Source: an uncultured Bacteroidales bacterium (GTDB lineage: Bacteria > Bacteroidota > Bacteroidia > Bacteroidales > UBA932). From it: a stretch of DNA of 64,000 nucleotides. Below are positions 17,467 through 27,251 of the stretch, piece by piece. Made by a program: the position numbers and the translations under genes. How positions within the stretch are numbered: position 1 is the stretch's first letter; every line of letters starts with the position of its first letter. Below the pieces are notes generated by a model, which was given only the letters and a program-made list of their open reading frames with translations, ran no database searches and was not told the origin of the DNA. The stretch is from the NCBI GenBank assembly GCA_900319405.1, contig ONOH01000002.1, positions 1 to 64,000 of the forward strand, given 5' to 3'.

Positions 17467-20400
17467 TTACTTGGTGAGAGTGAGGGTCCCCTTGTTCAGG
17501 TCCAGTTTGGCGGTATAGCTGCCGGCCTCGGCCACCTTCAGGTTGCCTCCGACGGCCGAGAGCTTGCCGGGCTCACCGCCCAGGCAGTAGTCCCAGTTGC
17601 CGTTGAAGCGGACTTTCAGCTCGGCATCGGCCTCCAGGGTGAGGGTGGCGCTGTAGGTCTTGTCCTCGGCGCTGAACGTCATTTCGAGGTCCTCGGACCA
17701 GCCGTTGAAGCTGCCGATCAGGCCCACCTTGGAGACGGAAAGGGCCGTCGCCGTGTTGTCCACCAGGTTCACCGTCCAGAAATACACGCCGTCGGCGATG
17801 GTGAGGTTGTCACCGGCACCCAGGGTGTAGCTGAGGTTGGAACCCGTTCCGCCGATCCAGCTGCCGTCGTGGCCGAATTTGAACTCGACACCCCCGTCAT
17901 TGAACATGCACAGGGCGCCCTTGAACACGCCGTCGGCATTGCCGTAGAGTTTCGGAGCCGTCTCCAGGTTCCACTCGCTGCCGGAATAGGCGCCGGGGAC
18001 GCTGATTTCGCTCTTGTACGAAGGGCCGGAATCCTCTCCGGAAATGCTGCCGGTACCGGCGTTGAAGTCCAGGGCAATCTCCTGCCCGGCCTTCACCTGG
18101 GGAGCGGAGAGCTCGTCCATCAGGCGGGACACGATGGCACCGTCGATGATGTTGAACTCACGCGTCCACCAGCCGGAGGTGGCAATGTCGGAAGCCACGT
18201 ACATCCGCAGGGCGCCGGCCTTGGGAGCGGTGGCCTTGAGCTGCTTGCCATCGGCCTGGAAAAGGTTCTCTTCCCTGGCCTCGTCCCAGCTGCCGAAGGC
18301 ATCGCCAATGCCATACACACGGGCGGGTTCCACGTGCACCTTACCGGCCTTGAAGTCGATATGGACCAGATAGAAGCCGCTCTGGGACACGGTGCAGTTG
18401 CCACCGGACTCGACAAAGCCGTCGTTCTCGTCAAGGCCCCAGAAATCTCCGCTCCAGGCACGCTGGCTGCAGAACTTGAAGCCTTCACCGGCGGTGAAGT
18501 AACGAACGGTGTAGAACTGGCCCTCGGCCTCGGCGCCCCATTCGGGATTGTGCAGGACCGGGGTCATTTCCACCACGCCGTCGGAGCCCCAGTCCCAGCC
18601 GCCAAACTCGGAGCCGATCATATACAGGTGCTCGGGGAACTCGCGGTACTCCTCGATGAGGATGGTATTGGCCGCATAGTCGAAGCTGATGTTGTAATTA
18701 CCGGCCACGCCGATGCGGATGTTCAGGCCGCCGGCCTCGAAAGCGGTACCCACCACCGGCTTGTACACATCGTAGGGGTTGTCGGGAGAGATAATGCTCT
18801 TGTCGTTGGCCTCGGGACCGCCCACGTTGACGCTCCAGTCATGGTCGGCCCGGATCTTGAACTCGTCGGCCTCCGTCACGGCCACGTTGGTAATCTTCCA
18901 GACGTCGCCGCTGATGTTCGTGAGGTCGAAATCGGTATCCCATCCGGTCCCGTTAAGGGTGCCGATCAGGGACCACGCCTCGGGCTTTGCCGGAGGAGGC
19001 GGAACGTCGCCGCTGCCCTCGGTCAGATAGGCCACGCCGTAGGTGGGGAACAGGTACACGGTGTACACGCCCAGCTCGGCGGTCATATCGCCGCCGCCCT
19101 TGGTCATCGCGATGGGGGTGTTCAGGGCAAAGCTGCCGCCGCCCAGGTCGTAGTCTCCCCATTCGTCGTTGCCGCGGAACTTGAAGGAACCCTTCTGGAA
19201 CGGGACATTCATCGCCGCCCAGACCTCGGGCTCGTCCTGGATCTTCTGCAGGTCCACGTCGGTGTTCCAGTCCAGAACGGCAGGGCCGATGATGCCCCAG
19301 GTAGCCGCACCTTCCATCACGGACAGGTACTCGTAGGCGCTAAGGTCGATTTCAGGGATGTCGTAATCCACGCTGCTGACCAGCACTTCACCGGTAGCGG
19401 GCGTGAAGCGGACAATGTAGTTGCCGGCCTCCACGCTGATGTTGCTGCCGGGCTGCACGGCCGTAAAGGGCACGCCGGGCGTCACCGTGAAGCCGTCCTC
19501 GGCACCGTAGGTGTCGGTATCGGCCCAGGAGAAGTTGTGACGGATCTTGAAGCCGCCGCCGATATAGACGACGGGGCTGGTCCAGACGCCGCCCTCTCCA
19601 GTGAGGAGAACGTCCTTGGTCCAGGCGTCGCCGTTGATTTCGCCGATGAGGGAGTATTCGTCGGCCAGGCTCACCGTGATGGTGAGGGCGTCCAGATCCA
19701 GGACCACCTTGTAGAAGCCGGCCCCGACCTTGATGTTGTCACCGCCGGGAACGGCCTCGAAGGGCTCTCCCAGGGCGGCCATCACGCCACCGTAGTTCTC
19801 GTCCCAGCCGCCATCCTTGCGCCACTTGAAGTCGGTGTCGCCCTCGGCGGTAATGAAGGCCGTCCAGACGTTACCGTCCTCCGTAGCGAGGATGTCATTG
19901 TCCCAGTCGCCGTTGAGGCCGATGATGTTCCATCCGGTCACGCCCTCCGGACCGGGTTCGGGTTCTTCGGATTTGATGATCTGGCTCACCTTGGCGCCGG
20001 CCGCGGCAGTCACCCTGGCGGTACCCGCCTCGGGGTTCACGAAGAGGTCGTACACGCCTTCGGCACCAACCTTGATGTTGGGGCCGTCCTGCGTGACGGC
20101 AAATTCGTTGTCCACGCCGCCGAAGTCACCGCCCAGGTTCACGGCCCAGTCGGCATCCTTGCGGAATTTGAACTCGTCGTCGGTCGCCAGCGACACGCTC
20201 AGGGCCACGTGGCTGGTGCCGTCGGAAATCATCGGCACATCGCCGTTCCAGTTGATGTCCAGTTTGGACAGGGCGCCGATGACAGACCAGCTGCTGGATT
20301 CGGTAAACTCAGGATACGGGTCGAAAGCGGCGGAAATCCAGGCCGTTCCGGACTCGTTGAAGAAGAGGTCGTACACGCCGGTGGCACCCACCTTGATGTT

Positions 20401-21117
20401 GGGACCGTCCTGAGCAAGGGCAAACTCGCTGTCCAGGCCGGAGAATTCTCCACCGTAGTTCACGCCCCAATCCTGGTCCTTGCGGAACTTGAATTCGTCA
20501 CCGGCATCCAGGGAAACATGGGCGGCTACGTGGTTACCGTTGCCGTCGGTCCACATCTCGAGGTCGTTGTCCCAGGAGATGCCATAGGCCGAAAGGGCAC
20601 CAATGACGGACCAGGTGCTGGCCTGCGTGTATTCCTGGTAAGGACTGCCCTTGGGCAGGGTGACGACAAAGTCGGCCACGTCCACGGTAGCGACGGATTC
20701 GAGGGAGCCCGCACCGGTGCCGTTGTCCACCACGCCCTGCATCACGCCGCGAACAGCCAGGGAAATGGCGGCCACATCCCCTTCCGCGAAACCGTTGCGC
20801 AGAAGAAGGCGGCTCAGGGTGAGGGCGGTTACGGAAAGGGTGTTTCCTTCCTCCTTGGAAGATACCTGCCGGTTGATTTCTTTTCCGTTGGCACTTTTCA
20901 GCACAAAGCTATGGCTCACAGGTACTTTCTGGTTGTAGGACTGGTTGTATACCGCCGGGGAAATTGTGGCGGTGATGCCGTCTTCCGTCACCACAAAGGA
21001 CTGGATGGCGGGCGGGGTTGCGCTGGAAGGATCGAAGAGGACCGTCTCCTTCTCTTTGACACAGGAGACACTTGCAAGCAGCAGCCCTATAGAAAAAATA
21101 GAGAATAACTTCTTCAT
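17467..21117 (-). CDS. Very long SusE/SusF-like starch-binding lipoprotein with about ten tandem modules
   Basis: 1216 residues against about 390-490 for SusE/SusF. It has a lipoprotein signal (LASVSC19) and an Ig-like SusE N-terminal domain (about 25-160), then about ten repeats of 85-115 residues. The first two begin WSVIGAL, and others WNIIGLNGDWDND, YSLIGEING, WGIIGPAVLDWNTD, WSLIGTLNGTGWDTD and VGLIGSFNGWSEDL. Most contain a D/EFKFR or FKxR strand, a W-x-V-N-x-GG type turn and a NIKVG-type strand. Aromatic residues at repeat starts suit carbohydrate binding. It is encoded directly after SusD, as susE/susF are. Its likely role is to hold starch at the cell surface. Confidence 0.85.
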   Translation of the reverse strand: MKKLFSIFSIGLLLASVSCVKEKETVLFDPSSATPPAIQSFVVTEDGITATISPAVYNQSYNQKVPVSHSFVLKSANGKEINRQVSSKEEGNTLSVTALTLSRLLLRNGFAEGDVAAISLAVRGVMQGVVDNGTGAGSLESVATVDVADFVVTLPKGSPYQEYTQASTWSVIGALSAYGISWDNDLEMWTDGNGNHVAAHVSLDAGDEFKFRKDQDWGVNYGGEFSGLDSEFALAQDGPNIKVGATGVYDLFFNESGTAWISAAFDPYPEFTESSSWSVIGALSKLDINWNGDVPMISDGTSHVALSVSLATDDEFKFRKDADWAVNLGGDFGGVDNEFAVTQDGPNIKVGAEGVYDLFVNPEAGTARVTAAAGAKVSQIIKSEEPEPGPEGVTGWNIIGLNGDWDNDILATEDGNVWTAFITAEGDTDFKWRKDGGWDENYGGVMAALGEPFEAVPGGDNIKVGAGFYKVVLDLDALTITVSLADEYSLIGEINGDAWTKDVLLTGEGGVWTSPVVYIGGGFKIRHNFSWADTDTYGAEDGFTVTPGVPFTAVQPGSNISVEAGNYIVRFTPATGEVLVSSVDYDIPEIDLSAYEYLSVMEGAATWGIIGPAVLDWNTDVDLQKIQDEPEVWAAMNVPFQKGSFKFRGNDEWGDYDLGGGSFALNTPIAMTKGGGDMTAELGVYTVYLFPTYGVAYLTEGSGDVPPPPAKPEAWSLIGTLNGTGWDTDFDLTNISGDVWKITNVAVTEADEFKIRADHDWSVNVGGPEANDKSIISPDNPYDVYKPVVGTAFEAGGLNIRIGVAGNYNISFDYAANTILIEEYREFPEHLYMIGSEFGGWDWGSDGVVEMTPVLHNPEWGAEAEGQFYTVRYFTAGEGFKFCSQRAWSGDFWGLDENDGFVESGGNCTVSQSGFYLVHIDFKAGKVHVEPARVYGIGDAFGSWDEAREENLFQADGKQLKATAPKAGALRMYVASDIATSGWWTREFNIIDGAIVSRLMDELSAPQVKAGQEIALDFNAGTGSISGEDSGPSYKSEISVPGAYSGSEWNLETAPKLYGNADGVFKGALCMFNDGGVEFKFGHDGSWIGGTGSNLSYTLGAGDNLTIADGVYFWTVNLVDNTATALSVSKVGLIGSFNGWSEDLEMTFSAEDKTYSATLTLEADAELKVRFNGNWDYCLGGEPGKLSAVGGNLKVAEAGSYTAKLDLNKGTLTLTK

Positions 21118-21132
21118 CGTATCTGCCTTTTA

Positions 21133-22716
21133 CTATTTGTTATAACCATCGTTCTGCGAAAGTTTTTCATTCGCGGTAAGGTCGGTGGTGGGAATGGCAA
21201 AGATATTCCGGTATTCCTCAAAAGAGGTTCCGCTGTAATTTCCGCCTTTCCACTGCCAGTTGTAATTGTTGTTTCCGCCGAAGTAACCGTAACGGACCAG
21301 ATCTACTCTGCGGCGGCCTTCGAAATAGAATTCGCGGCTCCACTCATCCAGGATTTCATCCAGGGTATAGCTGTTTTTCGTGGAAGCATTGGCGCGGGAA
21401 CGCAGGTCGTTGATGGCTTTCACACCCTCGGCTGTCACGGTTCCGCCGTTGGCGCGGGCCGTGGCCTCGGCATAAGTGAGCCAGGCCTCGGCTGCCCTCA
21501 GGAGGAAGAAGTCGGTGTCCACAAACTGGCTGTCGTGGGCGGAACCGCCGTCAGAGCGGAGGTTGTTGAACTTGGCAACGGAGAAACCGTTGGTGAAGGT
21601 GCTCACATCTTCTACGTCCAAGGTGCGGCCGATGCCCCAGAAAATGGCACGGTCGTCACCGGCACGGACCACCATCTCGTCCTTGTCCACATTGGGAGCG
21701 TCTCCCTGGGGGAAGAACTTCAGGAGCAGGTCCCTGCGGGCACGGTTGCCGGCCCATCCTTCCGACGTTCCGGTAATGATTTCGTCGTTGGTGGTGGAGG
21801 CAATCAGAAACAGGGTGGTACCCCAGCTGGTGGTGGTCAGGCCATCCTGGAGGATGGGGAAAATAGCCTCGGTCGTGGCCGAGGTTTCTCCGTTGTCGGC
21901 CATAAAGAGCAGCTGATAGGCGCTGTATCCGCCGTTTCCGCTGCGATTCAGGTCATAAGGGGAATCCATCACCTTCTTGGCATAGGTGGCGGCATCGCTC
22001 CAGCGCTCACTGCCGGTATAGACCTTTGCATTCAGGTACATACGGGCCAGCAGCAGCCAGGCGGCTGCCTTGTCCACGCGGCCGTAGCCGGGTTCGGTAT
22101 CCTTCTTGACACGGGGTTCGGACAAATCCTTCTCGATATCCTTCAGTTCCTCCTCCAGGAAGGCGAACACCTTGTCGCGGGTGTACTGCTCGGCCAGGTC
22201 GGAAGAGACCGTGGTGGTGAAAGGAATGTTGCCGAAGGCATCCATCGCCAGGTAATAGTGCAGGGCGCGGAGGAAGCGGATTTCGGCCGTCATCGTCGCA
22301 TCGTGTTCGGAAGCCACCTCCAGGTAGTGGTTGCAGTAGGTGATTCCGGCATACAAGCGGTAGTAGTAGCCACGCAGCATCGGATGGGAGGCGTCGTAGC
22401 TGTTGAATACGAAGGAACTGATACCTTCGTCACCCCAGCCGCAGACGGCCTCGTCTGTGGTGAGTTCGTTGGAGTTCCACAGCTGGCGGATAAAGCCGGT
22501 GGTACCGCCGTCCAGACCGTCGATGTCGCAGTCTCCGTTGGCGCCGCCGTTACCGGCCAGGGCAAGGTTGGCGTAACATTTGTTGAACAGGAAAGAAGGG
22601 TCGTCCAGGAGGACCAGGTTGGGATCGATGGGGGTCACATCCAAATCCTTCACGCAAGCGCTCATTCCCAGCACTACGGCCAGACCGGCAAAAATATAGG
22701 TAAATTTCTTTTTCAT
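21133..22716 (-). CDS. SusD/RagB-family outer membrane lipoprotein (starch locus)
   Basis: 527 residues with lipobox GMSAC21. The family's TPR-like helices and conserved text are visible (AEIRFLRALHYYLAMDAFG, GRVDKAAAWLLLARMYLNA, and a C-terminal EFYFEGRRRVDLVRYG). SusD proteins form the lid on SusC and bind the polysaccharide. It lies 12 nt downstream of susC and 15 nt upstream of the SusE/F-like gene. Confidence 0.93.
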   Translation of the reverse strand: MKKKFTYIFAGLAVVLGMSACVKDLDVTPIDPNLVLLDDPSFLFNKCYANLALAGNGGANGDCDIDGLDGGTTGFIRQLWNSNELTTDEAVCGWGDEGISSFVFNSYDASHPMLRGYYYRLYAGITYCNHYLEVASEHDATMTAEIRFLRALHYYLAMDAFGNIPFTTTVSSDLAEQYTRDKVFAFLEEELKDIEKDLSEPRVKKDTEPGYGRVDKAAAWLLLARMYLNAKVYTGSERWSDAATYAKKVMDSPYDLNRSGNGGYSAYQLLFMADNGETSATTEAIFPILQDGLTTTSWGTTLFLIASTTNDEIITGTSEGWAGNRARRDLLLKFFPQGDAPNVDKDEMVVRAGDDRAIFWGIGRTLDVEDVSTFTNGFSVAKFNNLRSDGGSAHDSQFVDTDFFLLRAAEAWLTYAEATARANGGTVTAEGVKAINDLRSRANASTKNSYTLDEILDEWSREFYFEGRRRVDLVRYGYFGGNNNYNWQWKGGNYSGTSFEEYRNIFAIPTTDLTANEKLSQNDGYNK

Positions 22717-22728
22717 CTTACTTGCACT

Positions 22729-25700
22729 TTAGAAGTTCAGCGTGAGTCCGGCCATAAAGGTGAACGGCCTGGGATAGAGATTGTTGTCAATGCCACCGAA
22801 TACCTCCGGATCCAATCCGCTGTATTTGGTCAGGCACCACACGTTGGAGGCGGTAAGATAGACGCGACCGGAAAGGCCCCGGACTTCCTCCGGAACGCCG
22901 ATGCGCCTGTAGATGCCACCGAACAGATTCCGGAAGCTGTAACCCAGGGTGATGTTGTCCACTTTCAGGAAAGAAGCGTTCTCGATGAAGTAGTCGGACA
23001 GCACCCAGTCGTAGGAATTCCAGTTTTTGGCCAGAACCGACTTGGGTCGGTTGGAAAGGAAGGTGGAGAGAGCCCACACTTCGCTGGTACCCACGTTGCT
23101 GGAGCCGGCAATCATATCGTTGTACACGTAGTTGCCGATGCTGCCGCGCAACGAAACGCCCAGATCCCAGTTCTTGTATTCCAGGCGGGAGGACAAGCCC
23201 ATCGTCACGGGCGCCATCGGGCTCTTGAAGAAGTATTTGTCGGCCTCGTTGACGACACCATTGTTGTCGCGGTCCACCACCATACCCTCGATGGGCAGGC
23301 CGGTATTCTTGTCATACACCTGCTGGTACACGTAGAACGAAGAGGCCGGATGACCCACGGAATGGGCCTGAACGGTGTTGCCGGTACCGGCCGAGATGCC
23401 GCCCGTAGCCACATAGTAGTCTTCGTCGCCGCCAATCAGTTCGGTAATCTTGTTGTCGTTGTAGGTGGCATTGTAGTCGATGACCCAGAACCAGTCTTTG
23501 GTCTGGATGGCCTTCCAGCTCAGGCTAAGTTCCACACCCATATTCCGCAGAGATCCGATGTTGGTCGTAACCTGGTTGCGGAAGTTGGAGCCGGCGGCCA
23601 CGTATGCCGTGTTGAGCAGGTCGGTGGTGGCCCGGTGGTAGGCGTCGATGCTGCCGGTGAAACGGTCGTTGGCAAAGCCGAAGTCCAAGCCGATGTTGGC
23701 CGTGGTGGTGGTTTCCCAGCGCAGGTTGGCGTCATAGGCCGTAGGACGGTACATTTCGCCGGTTCCGGTCACGGGATAGTAACCGTTGGTACCGTTCACC
23801 TTGGAGTACACGGCAAAGTAGTTGTAGTCTCCGATACCTTCCTGCTGGCCGGTCTTGCCCCAGCCCAGACGGAGTTTGAGATCACTCACGGCATCCACAT
23901 TTTTCAGGAAGCTCTCTTCTTTGATTCTCCAGGCAAAAGCGAAGGAGGGGAACAAGGCCCAGTGGTTCTTGAAACGGGAAGAACCGTCGTAACGGACCGT
24001 GGCGGTTAACAGGTAGCGATTCCGGAAGGAATAGTTGGCACGGCCGAAGAAGGAGACCAGGTAGTTCTCCGTCCTGTAATTGTACGGGGTATGGGGACGT
24101 TCCTTGCCGCGCAGGGCGGGATCGTTGTTGGTCTGGGGATACACGCCCACATAGTCGTTGTACACGCTGCGCCAGAAATGCTGCCACTCGTAACCCGCCA
24201 TGATGTCAAAGTGCGAGCCCTTCACGAAGTCGTGGCTGTACTGGGCATAGGTATTCAGGGACAGGTTGCGCTTGTTGATGTCTTCGTAGCCCTTGCTGCC
24301 GTAATAGATGCCGTAGGGGCTCTTGGGCGACACCTCGGTGTCCTGGCGGCCATAGGACAGGTCTGCTCCGGCGTTGGCGTGCAGGGTGAGATCTTCAAAA
24401 CCGTGAACAATGTAGTCCAGTTCAAGGTTGCCGATCAGGGCGCGGCTGCGGGCCTGGTCGTTCTTGTACTCCAGGATGGAGACCGGGTTGGGGGTGGCGT
24501 TGCGTTCCCATGTCGTGGGCCAGGAGCTGTCGTTGAGGGAGCTGCCGTCGGCCTTCCACTGGAAGTAACCGCCAAAGTTGGCGCGGTCCGGGGAAGTGGT
24601 GTCATAGACGCTTTGGGAAGGATCCATCTTGGTAGCGGCCCAGATAGCACCGGTTTCGGCATAACGCGTCTTGGCGTACATGGCCCTTGCGCTCAGGTTC
24701 AGCTGAAGATGATTGTCCAGCATACTGGGGTTCAGGTTCAGGGAAGCCGTGAAGCGGTCGAAGCTGGAGGTCTTCAGGATACCCTGTTCACCCGTATAAC
24801 CCAGGGAGATGCGATACGGAAGGTGCTTGGTGGCACCGGAAAGGGTCAGGTTGTGGTCCGTTCCCAGGGCAGGCTGGTAAATCAGCGACTGCCAGTCCGT
24901 GTTGGCCGTACCCAGCGCGCGGATGGGATCCTCGTTCACGCCCGTGTACAGTTTTCTCACGAAAGAGCGGAACTCGTCTCCGTTCATCACCTCCACCGAA
25001 TTCTTGCGCACGCTCACGGAGGCATTTCCGTTATACGTGAGCGTGGGAGCCTGGTTCTGACGGCCCCTCTTGGTGGTGATGATGATGACTCCGTTGGAGC
25101 CACGGGAACCATAGATGGCGGTGGCCGATGCGTCCTTGAGCACGTTGAAGCTCTCGATATCAGCCGGGTTCACGATGGACAGCAGGTTGGACAGGCCCTT
25201 GACACCGTTGTTGTCCATCGCCAGCCCGTCAATGACGATGAGCGGGTCGTTGGAGGCATTCAGCGACGAGCCGCCGCGGATACGGATGGTAGAGCCGCCG
25301 CCCGGAGCGCCACCACCGCTGGTGACATTCACGCCGGCGATTTTACCGGACATCATATCCTGGGCGCTCACCACAAGGCCCTTGTTCTTGGAATCCGGCT
25401 TGAGGGCCGACACGGAACCGGTGAGGTCGCTCTTTTTCACGGTACCATAACCGATGACCACCACCTCGTCCAGGAAGTTCGTGTCTTCCGAAATCCTGAC
25501 GGTGGCGGGAACGGCCGATGCCGGGAAGGTTAGTGTAGCATAGCCGATGCAGGAAATCTCAATCACTGCATTGGGGCCGGAAACGGTAAGGGTGTAGTTG
25601 CCGTCGAGACCGGTGGACGTGCCGTTGCTCGTCCCCTGCTCGATCACCGTAGCCCCGATGACGGGGCCGATGGCATCTACCACCACACCTTTAACCTGGT

Positions 25701-25770
25701 ATCCACCTTGGGCGAATACGGTAGCGCAGGCTGCAAGCAACACTGCGATGGCGGTTAAAATCCTTTTCAT
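22729..25770 (-). CDS. SusC/RagA-family TonB-dependent receptor (starch locus)
   Basis: 1013 residues. A signal peptide (MKRILTAIAVLLAACATVFA) is followed by a carboxypeptidase-regulatory-like domain (about 22-95), the VVVIGYGTVKKSDLTGSV region at the start of the plug, a plug with GVKGLSNLLSIVNPADIES and AIYGSRGSNGVIIITTKRG, and a 22-strand barrel ending in aromatic FMAGLTLNF. There is no N-terminal STN domain, so it should not signal to an anti-sigma factor. Together with the SusD lid it imports malto-oligosaccharides using TonB energy. Confidence 0.95.
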   Translation of the reverse strand: MKRILTAIAVLLAACATVFAQGGYQVKGVVVDAIGPVIGATVIEQGTSNGTSTGLDGNYTLTVSGPNAVIEISCIGYATLTFPASAVPATVRISEDTNFLDEVVVIGYGTVKKSDLTGSVSALKPDSKNKGLVVSAQDMMSGKIAGVNVTSGGGAPGGGSTIRIRGGSSLNASNDPLIVIDGLAMDNNGVKGLSNLLSIVNPADIESFNVLKDASATAIYGSRGSNGVIIITTKRGRQNQAPTLTYNGNASVSVRKNSVEVMNGDEFRSFVRKLYTGVNEDPIRALGTANTDWQSLIYQPALGTDHNLTLSGATKHLPYRISLGYTGEQGILKTSSFDRFTASLNLNPSMLDNHLQLNLSARAMYAKTRYAETGAIWAATKMDPSQSVYDTTSPDRANFGGYFQWKADGSSLNDSSWPTTWERNATPNPVSILEYKNDQARSRALIGNLELDYIVHGFEDLTLHANAGADLSYGRQDTEVSPKSPYGIYYGSKGYEDINKRNLSLNTYAQYSHDFVKGSHFDIMAGYEWQHFWRSVYNDYVGVYPQTNNDPALRGKERPHTPYNYRTENYLVSFFGRANYSFRNRYLLTATVRYDGSSRFKNHWALFPSFAFAWRIKEESFLKNVDAVSDLKLRLGWGKTGQQEGIGDYNYFAVYSKVNGTNGYYPVTGTGEMYRPTAYDANLRWETTTTANIGLDFGFANDRFTGSIDAYHRATTDLLNTAYVAAGSNFRNQVTTNIGSLRNMGVELSLSWKAIQTKDWFWVIDYNATYNDNKITELIGGDEDYYVATGGISAGTGNTVQAHSVGHPASSFYVYQQVYDKNTGLPIEGMVVDRDNNGVVNEADKYFFKSPMAPVTMGLSSRLEYKNWDLGVSLRGSIGNYVYNDMIAGSSNVGTSEVWALSTFLSNRPKSVLAKNWNSYDWVLSDYFIENASFLKVDNITLGYSFRNLFGGIYRRIGVPEEVRGLSGRVYLTASNVWCLTKYSGLDPEVFGGIDNNLYPRPFTFMAGLTLNF

Positions 25771-25791
25771 TCGTGTGTAATTGGTTAATTT

Positions 25792-27114
25792 TTATTTGGT
25801 TTCGATAAATCGCACGCAAACGGCCCCAAGGACCAGGAACACGCCCGCGACCAGCAGCATCATGGGCTGGCTGCCCGCCAGGGACAGCACCAAGCCGCCC
25901 GTAGCGGCCGCCACGATCTGCGGCAGGCAGATGGTTCCGTTGAAAAGGCCCAGGTAACTGCCCATATACGGGCTTCCCTTCAGGGCATTGGTCAGGAGCG
26001 AGAACGGCAGGGCCAGCATGGCGGCCCAGGCAAAGCCGATGAGGAAGTAGCTCACGAAAAGCAGGTACTTGTCGTGCAGGAAGTACACCGAGGCAAAACC
26101 CGCCGCACCCACCAGAAGGCTCACCACATAGGCCAGCCGGACGCTTTTGAAGCGGGGAATCATCGCCGCCCAGAACATCGACCCCACGGCCTGGACTGCA
26201 AAGAGCACGCCCACCCAGTTGCCGGCGGCCTGATAGGCCTCGGAGGCGGTATCGGCCGTGTGCCATACGTTGTGGGCGATGGCGCCGTTGGTGTAGGTCC
26301 ACATATACAGGAAGGCGGCCCAGCTGAAAAACTGCACCAGACCCACCGTCCAGAAGGTTTTGGGAGCCTTGAGAAGGAGCTGCACCAGTCCCTGGGAAGG
26401 CTGCTGCCGCTTCTTTTCCAGGTCGAAGCCGTGGAAATCGGCATACTCCTTGGGGGGCATCTCCTTCACGCGGAGGAAGGTGTACAGTACGCAGAGGATG
26501 AGGATGGCGGCGCCCAGGTAGAAACTGTAAATGACGCTGTCGGGCACCACGCCCTTGGGGGCCGTATTGGCAATCCCGACCCAGGTGAAGAGGATGGGGA
26601 AAATATAGCCTGCCAGCGAACCGGCATTGCAAAGGAAGCTCTGGATGCTATAGGCGGTGGTTTTCTGCCACTCGTTCACCATATCTCCCACCATCATCTT
26701 GAAAGGCTGCATGGCGATGTTGATGGACGTGTCCAGGAAAATGAGCGAGAACAGACCGAACCACATCGCCATATTCAGGCCCAGGAAGAGACGGGCGCTG
26801 AAATTGAGGCTGCCGGCATTGGGCAGGAACAACATCACCAGTACCGCGATGATGGAACCCACCAGCAGATAAGGCTTGCGCCGGCCCATCCGGCACCAGG
26901 TGCGGTCACTGTACTTGCCGATGAGCGGCTGCACAATCATTCCCATCAGGGGAGGCAGAATCCAGAAAAAGGACAGCTGGTGCGGGTCTGCGCCCAAAGT
27001 GGCAAAGATGCGGCTGATATTGGCGCTCTGCAGGGCGTAGGCAATCTGTACGCCGAAAAAGCCGAAGCTCAGGTCCACCAGCTGGCGGAAGGTCAAATCA
27101 CGCTTTTGTGACAT
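25792..27114 (-). CDS. MFS sugar transporter, SLC45/maltose-type, of the starch locus
   Basis: 440 residues with about 12 helices. The loop motif GKYSDRTWCRMGRRKPYLL near residue 65 is typical of the SLC45/glycoside-type MFS branch. It probably moves maltose and short malto-oligosaccharides over the inner membrane. It is the promoter-proximal gene of the starch operon, 21 nt before susC. Upstream (27146-27153) there is a TACCTTCG box differing by one base from consensus and lacking a -33 element, which fits an activator-dependent promoter. The gene diverges from the LytS-type kinase. Confidence 0.85.
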   Translation of the reverse strand: MSQKRDLTFRQLVDLSFGFFGVQIAYALQSANISRIFATLGADPHQLSFFWILPPLMGMIVQPLIGKYSDRTWCRMGRRKPYLLVGSIIAVLVMLFLPNAGSLNFSARLFLGLNMAMWFGLFSLIFLDTSINIAMQPFKMMVGDMVNEWQKTTAYSIQSFLCNAGSLAGYIFPILFTWVGIANTAPKGVVPDSVIYSFYLGAAILILCVLYTFLRVKEMPPKEYADFHGFDLEKKRQQPSQGLVQLLLKAPKTFWTVGLVQFFSWAAFLYMWTYTNGAIAHNVWHTADTASEAYQAAGNWVGVLFAVQAVGSMFWAAMIPRFKSVRLAYVVSLLVGAAGFASVYFLHDKYLLFVSYFLIGFAWAAMLALPFSLLTNALKGSPYMGSYLGLFNGTICLPQIVAAATGGLVLSLAGSQPMMLLVAGVFLVLGAVCVRFIETK

Positions 27115-27213
27115 TGTGTTACCAGTTTTAGCTCAAAATACCGGACGAAGGTAATCATTCCCTCTGTACCTTTTATTACGCGCGTGCGCAAAAGCGGCTG
27201 AACGGACATTTTT

Positions 27214-27244
27214 TTGCGACGAACGGAATTAATGACTACCTTTG
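27214..27244 (+). promoter_or_regulatory. Promoter of the LytS/LytTR operon
   Basis: TTG (27214-27216), a 20-nt spacer and TACCTTTG (27237-27244). It ends 7 nt before the kinase ATG, so the leader is nearly absent. Confidence 0.75.
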
Positions 27245-27251
27245 TTTCCGT

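Noticed and set aside
17326..21108. 1260-codon plus-strand frame opposite the SusE/F-like gene
   Set aside because: The minus strand has a clear signal peptide, repeats and operon context; the antisense product is a low-complexity Gly/Val/His-rich translation of those repeats.
27146..27153. TACCTTCG as a standard promoter for the starch operon
   Set aside because: It deviates from TAnnTTTG and lacks a TTG at 19-20 nt; kept only as a remark.
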